Assembly (NCBI RefSeq): GCF_020873875.1
Contig: NZ_JAHWGU010000007.1
Span: 248,001 to 312,000, forward strand
Direction of reading: 5' to 3'
From: Actinoplanes sp. DH11
GTDB lineage: Bacteria > Actinomycetota > Actinomycetes > Mycobacteriales > Micromonosporaceae
DNA: 64,000 nucleotides
The position numbers and the translations under genes are program-made. Shown here piece after piece: positions 7,771 to 14,285 of this stretch; position 1 is the stretch's first letter; every line of letters begins with the position of its first letter. The notes under the pieces were generated by a model. The model saw nothing but the letters and a program-made list of their open reading frames with translations. It was not told the DNA's origin and did not search any database.

Positions 7771-8319
7771 ATGAACACGGACCGGATCGATGGCACCACC
7801 CAGCGCCAGCTCGCCGCGATCGCGGAGGTCGCCGCGATCGGGATCCCGGTGTGGCTGCGCGGCGGCTGGGCGATGGACTTCTTCCTCGGCGAGGTGACGC
7901 GCGCGCATCGGGACGTGGACTGGTTCGCCTGGGCCACCGACGCGCCGGGGATCACCGCCGCACTCACCGGGCGGGGCTGGCAACTGCTGCCCGAACCGCC
8001 GCACGACCGGCAGCTGGACTTCGTGCGGGACGGCGTGGACCTCAGTCTCGCGCTGGTCACCACGGCCGGCGACGACGGTACGGTCGTGGTCGCGGGCGGG
8101 CCATGGGCGGGCAGTGCCTGGCCGGCGGGGATGCTGGACTGGCCGGCGGGCCGGATCGGGGAGTTGCGGTGCGCGATCGTCAGCCCGTACGCCCAGATCG
8201 AGATCAAGCGCATGATGCCGGCCTGGGCCGGGTTGCCGAGGCGACCGAAGGACGCTGAGGACGTGGCGCGGTTGGAGGCCGCCCTCGCGGCCCCGCCTCA
8301 CCGGCCACGCGGTGGTTGA
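7771..8319 (+). CDS. Nucleotidyltransferase, aminoglycoside/lincosamide adenylyltransferase-like
   Basis: This 182-residue protein contains LRGGWAMDFFLGEVTRAHR followed by DVDWF. That is the GGWAxD...RxHxDxDW pattern of the ANT(2'')/LinA-type nucleotidyltransferase group, where the Asp residues bind magnesium for AMP transfer. AAGGA sits about 8 bases before the ATG at 7771. By family it would transfer a nucleotide to a hydroxyl of an antibiotic or a similar small molecule. Chromosomal members often have unknown substrates, so a resistance role is only a possibility. It is divergent from the F5/8C gene. Confidence 0.7.
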   Translation: MNTDRIDGTTQRQLAAIAEVAAIGIPVWLRGGWAMDFFLGEVTRAHRDVDWFAWATDAPGITAALTGRGWQLLPEPPHDRQLDFVRDGVDLSLALVTTAGDDGTVVVAGGPWAGSAWPAGMLDWPAGRIGELRCAIVSPYAQIEIKRMMPAWAGLPRRPKDAEDVARLEAALAAPPHRPRGG

Positions 8320-8345
8320 CAGTCATCCCTGGGGTGACAGATGCT
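8316..8345 (+). promoter_or_regulatory. Candidate promoter with consensus -35 box
   Basis: A perfect TTGACA (8316-8321) is followed after 18 bases by GATGCT (8340-8345), and the GTG start at 8352 lies 6 bases further. This places the start codon at the expected transcription start, so the message would be leaderless. The -10 match is weak. The box overlaps the last bases of the nucleotidyltransferase gene. Confidence 0.5.
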
Positions 8346-8351
8346 GTGCCG

Positions 8352-8780
8352 GTGAGAAGCGACTCCCGGGCCGGCACGAGCTGGGAAACCGTGCTCGAAC
8401 ACCGGCCCGCCGAGACGCGGCAGGCCGTCCGGGAGCGGTTCGAGTCGGCCGGTGTGACCGCCGAGCAGGTCGGGGCCGCCCTGGCCGACAGCGGCGACGA
8501 GCTCTACGGCGCGGCCCTCAGCGGCGCCGCCGACTGGGCGGCGCCCTACGGTGGACCGCTCGCCGTGGCCCTGCTGGCCGCCGAGGTCGGCGCGCTCACC
8601 GCACACCTGACGTCGCGGAGTTCGCGGGTGCGCGGCCTGGCCGTGGACACCTTGCTCGGCGACTACAGCGCCGTCGCCGTGGCGGGCCGGCTCGGCGTCT
8701 CGCGGCAGAAGGTGTACGAGATCGCTCGCGCCCACTCCACCGGTGAGTTCATCCGACGCGCGCCCGGGAGGCTCCCGTGA
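8352..8780 (+). CDS. Small helical protein with C-terminal helix-turn-helix
   Basis: The GTG at 8352 gives 142 residues. The protein looks all-helical. Its C-terminal part, SAVAVAGRLGVSRQKVYEIAR, reads as a helix-turn-helix like those of sigma-factor region 4 or small regulators. The frame extends upstream, but the promoter placement favours 8352. The stop overlaps the GTG of the next gene (GTGA at 8777), so the two are translationally coupled and may act together, perhaps as a DNA-binding protein with a membrane partner (inference). Confidence 0.6.
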   Translation: MRSDSRAGTSWETVLEHRPAETRQAVRERFESAGVTAEQVGAALADSGDELYGAALSGAADWAAPYGGPLAVALLAAEVGALTAHLTSRSSRVRGLAVDTLLGDYSAVAVAGRLGVSRQKVYEIARAHSTGEFIRRAPGRLP

Positions 8781-9460
8781 ACCCGATGCAAGAGACCGTC
8801 GTTCTGCCCGACCCGGCGGTGCAGCCCCTGGTGCACCCGCTCGACCTGCCCGAGGCCCGCCGCCTCTTCCGCTGGAGCCGGGTGGTCGCCGCGCTCACAA
8901 GTCCACCCGCCGCGCTCCTGACGGCCGCCCTGATCGGTTATGCCGGCCGTAACTTCGTCGTCCCGGCCGTCGTCCTGGTGGTCCTCGTCGTGACCGGCGC
9001 CCTGGCCGGCCGGTGGCTCAGCGACCGCGCCTGGGATTACATCCCGCGCAACAGGCAGGACCGCGACCGGCCGCTGCCGCAGCGATGGGAGGTCGCGTCC
9101 GCCGCCGTGCTCGCGCTCGTGCTCGGCGCCGCGCTACTGGTCGTCGTGTTTCGGCTCGGCCGCGACGACGTCGACCCTGACGTCCGGGCGTTCACCTTCG
9201 GAATGTGCGTGGTCGTCGCGCTGCTGGTGTTCGCCGACGTGACCGCCAGTCTGATGCGCCCGGCCCGCCGGCGGCAGGCCGTGGCCGCGCTGCCCGGTGT
9301 CCTGGTGGTCACTGCCGTCACGGTCGTCGCCTACCCGGTGTGGTTCGAGGACGACGTGGACGGCGCACTGCTGATCGGGGGCGCGGCCTCGATGACAGCG
9401 ATCGCCGCGCTCGTCCTCGGCGGTCGCCGCTGGATCGACCGTCTCCGGGCCGGTCGCTGA
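8777..9460 (+). CDS. Multi-pass membrane protein of unknown function
   Basis: This 227-residue protein starts at the GTG overlapping the upstream stop. It has about six hydrophobic helices, for example ALLTAALIGYAG, VVPAVVLVVLVVTGALAG, VLALVLGAALLVVVF, MCVVVALLVFADV and VLVVTAVTVVAYPVW. The loops are Arg-rich (DRAWDYIPRNRQDRDRP), which suggests a cytoplasmic side. No transport or enzyme signature is visible. Coupling to the HTH gene upstream suggests a shared function. Confidence 0.65.
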   Translation: MNPMQETVVLPDPAVQPLVHPLDLPEARRLFRWSRVVAALTSPPAALLTAALIGYAGRNFVVPAVVLVVLVVTGALAGRWLSDRAWDYIPRNRQDRDRPLPQRWEVASAAVLALVLGAALLVVVFRLGRDDVDPDVRAFTFGMCVVVALLVFADVTASLMRPARRRQAVAALPGVLVVTAVTVVAYPVWFEDDVDGALLIGGAASMTAIAALVLGGRRWIDRLRAGR

Positions 9461-9476
9461 CCCGCAGAGCACATCC

Positions 9477-9731
9477 TCATTCGGCTACCCGGGTACGTCC
9501 GATCCAGTGGTACGACGTCACCGGGTCCGTGCCCTCCACGACGGTGATCCGGCGCTCGAAGTGCTCGTAGCCGCCGTAGTACGACACCTTCACCTTCTCC
9601 TGGTCCGGCGTGACGGAATGGGTGCGCAGTTCGACCGGCATGTCGGCCGGACCGCCGTGCAGAGTGATCTCGATGATTCCGGCCGGCTCGTCGCCGGCAG
9701 CAGGCGGGGAGGTGTTTGCGAGGAAACTCAT
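9477..9731 (-). CDS. Small conserved-looking protein (DUF5988-like?)
   Basis: The 84-residue protein opens with a short Ser/Ala/Pro segment and then IIEITLHGGPADMPVELR, a beta-rich core and YYGGYEHFERR. The pattern of a GGPADxP motif followed by a GYEHFE motif recalls the small DUF5988-type proteins of actinomycetes; this is from memory and unverified. No catalytic residues or membrane segment are seen. It lies on the same strand as the precursor operon that ends at 9833, about 100 bases downstream of it, so it could be its last gene or a border gene. Confidence 0.5.
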   Translation of the reverse strand: MSFLANTSPPAAGDEPAGIIEITLHGGPADMPVELRTHSVTPDQEKVKVSYYGGYEHFERRITVVEGTDPVTSYHWIGRTRVAE

Positions 9732-9832
9732 GGCGCTGTCCGTCCGTCCTGTCGAATGGTCAGTTCCGGATCTGCCATCGAGTCTTCTACGTCACACTTC
9801 GGCCGAGAACCCTTACTCGCCGCTGCCGCCCC

Positions 9833-10843
9833 CTAACGCTCGGCGGGCATCGCCGCGAGGACCTCCCGGACCGTCTCCTCCGGACTCCGCACCAGCTCCG
9901 GCCCGCGGGGTCCATCCAGAACGAAGGTGAGACCGGCACCGGCCTTCTTGTCCCGGCGCATGAGCGTGACGAGCTCGTCGGCGGACATCCCGGCGGGCAT
10001 CCCGGTCCGCAGCCCGTAGGAGGCGACGATCTCGTGGTGTTCCTCGGCGCGTGCGGCACCGATCCGGCCCAGGGCGTACGCCAGCCGGCCGGCGAAGACG
10101 GTGCCGATCGCGACTCCCTCACCGTGCTGCACCGCCGCGCCGGAGGCGATCTCCAGCGCGTGCCCCAGCGTGTGCCCGTAGTTGAGCAGATGACGCAGAC
10201 CGCCGTCGCGTTCGTCCCGGGCGACGATCCGCGCCTTGAGGCGGACGCTTGCCGCGATCTGCTCCTCGACCGGCAGCCCGCGCAGGTCGCCGGCCCCGAT
10301 GAAATGGCAGCGTGCGATCTCGCCGTAGCCGGACAGCCATTGACGCCTGGGGAGCGTATCCAGGAAACCGGTGTCGCAGAGCACCGCGCGCGGCTGCCAG
10401 AACGCGCCGACCAGGTTCTTGCCGAGCGAGAGGTTCACCGCTGTCTTGCCGCCCACGCTGGCGTCCACCTGGGCGAGCAGCGAGGTGGGCAGGTGAACGA
10501 CGGCGACACCTCGGTGGTACAGCGCGGCGGCCAGGCCGACGGTGTCAGTGGTGGTGCCGCCGCCACAGGACACCACCGCATCGTGCCGGGAGAGCCCGAA
10601 CTCCGCAAAGCGCTCACACATCCGCTCGACGGTGGCGAGTCGCTTGTTGTCCTCGCCGTCCTCGGCGGCCAGGTGCAGCGCGGGCAGGCCGGGATCCGGC
10701 ACGGCGTCGCGGGGACGAGCGGAGACGACCGCTACCCGCCGGGCGCCGATGTCGCGCAGCACACCGGCGAGCAGATGGCGGGCGCCGGCGCCGATGTGCA
10801 CCGGATAGGCCCGCTCACCCAACTCCACTGTCACAGTGATCAT
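9833..10843 (-). CDS. 3-dehydroquinate synthase family protein, aminoDHQ-synthase-like (RifG type)
   Basis: The 336-residue protein has the full DHQS fold: the GGGTTTDTVGLAAA nucleotide motif, PTSLLAQVDASVGGKTAVN, GKNLVGAFWQP, then LNYGHTLGHALE and VQHGEGVAIG. The three expected metal ligands (Glu in GYGEIAR, His in GHTLGH, His in QHGE) are present. The usual Lys after the metal Glu (EVIK or EMAK) is Arg here (EIAR). The GYGEIARxHFIGA segment resembles aminoDHQ synthases of AHBA pathways more than housekeeping AroB, as I remember them. It would cyclise a (amino)DAHP-like substrate to a cyclohexane ring. It starts 3 bases after the stop of the shikimate-dehydrogenase-like gene. Confidence 0.8.
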   Translation of the reverse strand: MITVTVELGERAYPVHIGAGARHLLAGVLRDIGARRVAVVSARPRDAVPDPGLPALHLAAEDGEDNKRLATVERMCERFAEFGLSRHDAVVSCGGGTTTDTVGLAAALYHRGVAVVHLPTSLLAQVDASVGGKTAVNLSLGKNLVGAFWQPRAVLCDTGFLDTLPRRQWLSGYGEIARCHFIGAGDLRGLPVEEQIAASVRLKARIVARDERDGGLRHLLNYGHTLGHALEIASGAAVQHGEGVAIGTVFAGRLAYALGRIGAARAEEHHEIVASYGLRTGMPAGMSADELVTLMRRDKKAGAGLTFVLDGPRGPELVRSPEETVREVLAAMPAER

Positions 10844-10846
10844 GAC

Positions 10847-11656
10847 TCACCACCCGAAGAAGGTCGCATACGAGTCGAGCTGACTTTCCAGCGTGTGCCG
10901 GCCGGCGTGGACCCGGTGGCCGGCACGGCGAGCCGCGGCCAGCAGCGCGGTCTCCGCGGGATCCATCACGATGTCGGCGACCGTGCCACCGGCCGGCAGC
11001 CCGGCCGGGTCGAAGGGCAGCGGATCGCCGGGACGCAGGCCCAGCGGGGTGGCGTTGACGGCCAGCTCCACGTCGTCGAGCCGGGGCCGCGCGGACCATT
11101 CGGTACGGCCGGGGAAGCGCTCGGTGAGCCGGCCGCGCAACGCGCCCAGACGGTCCGTGCCGGGGTCGGCGATCCGCAGGCGCGCGACGCCCGCCTCCAG
11201 CAACGCCACGGCGATGGCACTGCCGGCACCGCCCGCGCCGACCAGGCAGACGCGACGGCCGCGGAGGTGGCAGCCGGCTCGGCCGAGGCCCGCGGTGAAG
11301 CCGGTGCCGTCGAAGTTGTCGGCGTGCCAGCGGCCGTCCGGGTCCCGGCGCAGCGCGTTCGCGCTTCCGGACAGGACGGCGCGCGGGCTGACCGTGTCGG
11401 CGAGGCTCAGGACGTCCCGTTTGTGCGGCACCGTGACGAGGAGGCCGCGCACGGTGGGTACGCGCTGGAGGGCGCCCGCCACGACGGTCAGGTCGCCCTG
11501 GGACACCCGGGCCGGTACCAGAACAGCGTCAACACCTCGGGCGGCGAGCAGCGGATTCACCAGGGCAGGCGCGCGCACCTGCGCGATCGGGTCGCCGATC
11601 AGCACGTAGAGGCCGGTGGCACCGGTGATGCGCGGGCCGGTACGGGTGTCAGCCAC
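10847..11656 (-). CDS. Shikimate/quinate dehydrogenase family protein (RifI-like)
   Basis: With the GTG at 11656, which overlaps the preceding stop by 8 bases, the protein has 269 residues, normal for AroE. The catalytic Lys (VTVPHKRD) and Asp (ADNFDGTGF) are present, as is the dinucleotide motif VGAGGAGSAIAVALLEAG. The two substrate-carboxylate Ser residues of true AroE (S-x-S before the first helix) are missing: the segment reads GDPIAQVRAPALVN. This is a known feature of quinate/aminoquinate-type relatives rather than housekeeping shikimate dehydrogenase. A role analogous to RifI in an aminoshikimate-like branch is inferred from its DHQS and DAHPS-like neighbours. Confidence 0.75.
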   Translation of the reverse strand: MADTRTGPRITGATGLYVLIGDPIAQVRAPALVNPLLAARGVDAVLVPARVSQGDLTVVAGALQRVPTVRGLLVTVPHKRDVLSLADTVSPRAVLSGSANALRRDPDGRWHADNFDGTGFTAGLGRAGCHLRGRRVCLVGAGGAGSAIAVALLEAGVARLRIADPGTDRLGALRGRLTERFPGRTEWSARPRLDDVELAVNATPLGLRPGDPLPFDPAGLPAGGTVADIVMDPAETALLAAARRAGHRVHAGRHTLESQLDSYATFFGW

Positions 11657-12740
11657 GGAACGCCTCGGCGATCCCGAGGCAGATCTCCGGCACGCCGCCG
11701 TGGGCGAACCGGGTGAGATCGAGGTGCACGCCGCCGGCGACCGTGCCCAGCTCACGGTGCACCCGCAGGAATCCGGCAACCTCGACGACCGCGGCACCGA
11801 CACCGACGTTCGACACCGCGGGGTCGCACTGCCAGACGACCTGGTGGCCGTTGCGGTGTACCGCCTCGATCAGGGCAGGCAGCAGATCGGCGACCCGCTC
11901 GTGGCCGGCGCCGAGCCGGACCACCACCTTCCCGGGCTCCCGCTCGCCGTCGAGCCTCTCGACGTGCCGGACCACGGCGTCGACTGCCGCGAAAGCACCG
12001 ACGCGCAGGCCGACCGGGTTCACGACCTGCTCGAGGATGCCGGCGGTGACAGCCTCCGGTACGCGACCGGGCAACGGCGTCCACACCAGATGCGTCGAGC
12101 ACGCGTACGCCCGGGGTCCGTCACCCGCCTGGTAGTGGCGCAGCAGCCCACCGTCGAAAGCCGTGCTCCAGCTTTCCCGGCTCGAGTAGATCGCCGGCCG
12201 GGCGCCCGGACCGGAGGAGGAAATCCCGAAGGCCAGCCCTCGTCCCAGATCCCGCACCAGCCCCGCGAACCGGTCACCGGACGCGCCGTACGAGATCAGG
12301 TCGGCCAGTTCGTCCCGGAGATCCGGTTCACCGCCCGGCAGCGTGCGGATCACGTTCATCGCCGCCGCCGCCGACGCGTATGTGCCCAGCAGCCCCACGG
12401 AATCCAGGCCGGCGGACCGCCGGTCCGCCGGTGCGCTTCCGGACACCGCGACCACCGCGCGACCGCCGAAGAACTCGATCGCGACGGCCAGCGCGGTCAG
12501 GACCCGGACGCGGGACCGCAGCTCCGCCTCGCCGCTGCCGCACCCGGTCACCTGGACCAGGGCCGCCCGCCCACGGGAGACGTCCCGGAGCCGCTGCCGC
12601 AGGCGGTCGATCTCGCCGTGGGTGACCAGGGGCAGAGCCGTGCCCAGTGCACCGCGTGCGCCGGACGCCCGGTCGGACGCCGCGGGGCGTTCGACGGCGA
12701 CCGGCGCCACCACCTGCTGGGCGGTCATCGGCGGCGTCAC
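11649..12740 (-). CDS. Degenerate class II DAHP-synthase-like protein
   Basis: The 363-residue protein aligns by eye to plant-type DAHP synthase, but most catalytic positions are changed. The metal Cys may remain (VTGCGSGE). The GERTRQLDGAH segment is replaced by PLPGRVPEAV, NPIGVK reads NPVGLR, the metal His motif DPMHGN reads DPAVSN, and the metal Glu of HVELT is Asp (HLDLT). The C-terminus, which normally carries the last metal Asp, is missing. It is shorter than usual class II enzymes. Ordinary DAHP synthesis therefore seems unlikely; it may be a scaffold, a regulator, or an enzyme with a new reaction. The GTG at 12740 overlaps the preceding stop (GTGA); the ATG at 12728 is possible. Confidence 0.7.
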   Translation of the reverse strand: MTPPMTAQQVVAPVAVERPAASDRASGARGALGTALPLVTHGEIDRLRQRLRDVSRGRAALVQVTGCGSGEAELRSRVRVLTALAVAIEFFGGRAVVAVSGSAPADRRSAGLDSVGLLGTYASAAAAMNVIRTLPGGEPDLRDELADLISYGASGDRFAGLVRDLGRGLAFGISSSGPGARPAIYSSRESWSTAFDGGLLRHYQAGDGPRAYACSTHLVWTPLPGRVPEAVTAGILEQVVNPVGLRVGAFAAVDAVVRHVERLDGEREPGKVVVRLGAGHERVADLLPALIEAVHRNGHQVVWQCDPAVSNVGVGAAVVEVAGFLRVHRELGTVAGGVHLDLTRFAHGGVPEICLGIAEAFRG

Positions 12741-14164
12741 AACGGCACGTTGCCGTGCCGGCCGCGTCGCAGGGGTTCCCGGGCGATGACCTCGGCGATC
12801 CGGCGCCGGGTGTCGACCGGATCGATCAGCTCGTCCACCACGCCCAACGCCAGTGCCCGGCCGACGCCGCCGGATTCCCGGTGGTGTTGCTCGATCAGCT
12901 GGGCTTTCAGCGCCTCGCGGTCGTCCTCGTGCGCAGCCGCGAGCCGCCTGCGGTGCAGCACCCCGACCGCCGACTCGGCACCCATCACGGCGACCTCGGC
13001 CTGCGGCCAGGCGAACACCGCGGTGGCGCCCAGGGATCGGGAGTTCATCGCGATGTAGGCGCCGCCGTACGACTTGCGGGTGACCAGGGTGACTCGGGGA
13101 ACCACCGCCTCGGCGAACGCGTGCAGCAGTTTGGCGCCGCGCCGGATCACGCCGCCCCATTCCTGGCCGACGCCCGGCAGATAACCGGGCACGTCCACGA
13201 TCACGAGCAGCGGCACCCCGAGCGAATCGCACATCCGGACGAACCGGGACGCCTTCTCCGCCGAGAGCGAGTCGAGGCAGCCGCCCTTGCGGATCGGGTT
13301 GTTGGCGACGACGCCGATCGCCCGGCCGGCGAGACGACCGAGGCCGATCACCATGTTCGGGGCCCACTTCGGCTGGAACTCGTCGAAGCCGGCGCCGTCC
13401 GCAGCCGGGTCCAGGGTGCGGCGGATCAGCGGGCGGACATCGTACGCCCGGCGTGCGCCCGCGGGCAGCAGAGCGCTCAGATCCTCCGCCCCGGCGGCCC
13501 GGTCGGTGTTGTGACCGGGACGGCTCAGCAGGTCGGTGATGCGCCGGGCGGTCTCGAACGCCTCCTCCTCGGTGGTCGCGGTCAGGTGCGCGACACCGGA
13601 CTTGGCGTGCGCGACCGGCCCGCCGAGGGACTCCATGTCGATGACCTCGCCGGTGACCGACCGGACGATGTCCGGGCCGGTGACGAACATCCGGGCGGCC
13701 CCGGACATGATCACTACGTCGGTCAGCGCCGGCCCGTAGGAGGCGGCGCCTGCGGCGGGGCCCAGAACGACGGACACCTGCGGGATCAAACCGGAGGCGC
13801 GGGTCATCGCGAGGAACATCCGGCCGACGCCGTCCATCGACTCCACGCCGTCGGCGAGTTTGGCGCCGCCGGAGTGCCAGATGCCGACGACCGGGCGGCC
13901 CTTGGCCATCGCGATCTCGATGGCGTCGATGATGTGGTCGGCGCCCTCGGCGCCGAGCGCGCCACCCATCCGGGTGGCGTCGGTGCAGTACGCGATCACT
14001 TCCAGGGAGCCGATCCGCCCTGCGGCGGCCTGTACTCCGCTCTGGTCGGAGGCGTGCAGCAGCGTGTACGACCCGGGATCGAACAACTGCCCGAGCCGGA
14101 CCACCGGCGCACGCCGATCGATCTCCGGCTCGTCGACCGGCGCGGGCGTCAAGCTGATCGTCAT
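12737..14164 (-). CDS. Acyl-CoA carboxylase beta (carboxyltransferase) subunit
   Basis: The 475-residue protein has the crotonase-like double fold of PccB/AccD. N-terminal GPAAGAASYGPALTD forms one oxyanion loop. C-terminal VPGYLPGVGQEWGGVIRRG and KSYGGAYIAMNSRSLGA form the biotin and CoA sites. At the position equivalent to Asp422 of Streptomyces coelicolor PccB this protein has Ile (GGAYIAM), as in the broader-range AccB type. It would carboxylate acetyl-, propionyl- or a related acyl-CoA using a biotinylated alpha subunit that is not in this window. GCGGAGG lies just before the ATG. As first gene of the operon it probably feeds extender or starter supply. Confidence 0.85.
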   Translation of the reverse strand: MTISLTPAPVDEPEIDRRAPVVRLGQLFDPGSYTLLHASDQSGVQAAAGRIGSLEVIAYCTDATRMGGALGAEGADHIIDAIEIAMAKGRPVVGIWHSGGAKLADGVESMDGVGRMFLAMTRASGLIPQVSVVLGPAAGAASYGPALTDVVIMSGAARMFVTGPDIVRSVTGEVIDMESLGGPVAHAKSGVAHLTATTEEEAFETARRITDLLSRPGHNTDRAAGAEDLSALLPAGARRAYDVRPLIRRTLDPAADGAGFDEFQPKWAPNMVIGLGRLAGRAIGVVANNPIRKGGCLDSLSAEKASRFVRMCDSLGVPLLVIVDVPGYLPGVGQEWGGVIRRGAKLLHAFAEAVVPRVTLVTRKSYGGAYIAMNSRSLGATAVFAWPQAEVAVMGAESAVGVLHRRRLAAAHEDDREALKAQLIEQHHRESGGVGRALALGVVDELIDPVDTRRRIAEVIAREPLRRGRHGNVPL

Positions 14165-14285
14165 GGTGCCTCCGCAACGGGGAAACGATGGATCGGACAG
14201 GCCCGCAATGAACGTTGGCAGGACGGCGGCACGGCGGTAACCCGTAGCCCACCCCAGTACGCCCCGTGGATCGCGACGTACCCGC

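Noticed and set aside
9833..10843. 2-epi-5-epi-valiolone synthase (acarbose-type cyclase)
   Set aside because: The sequence around the metal Glu and the surrounding DAHPS/SDH-like genes fit the DHQS/aminoDHQS group; no other C7-cyclitol genes are present.
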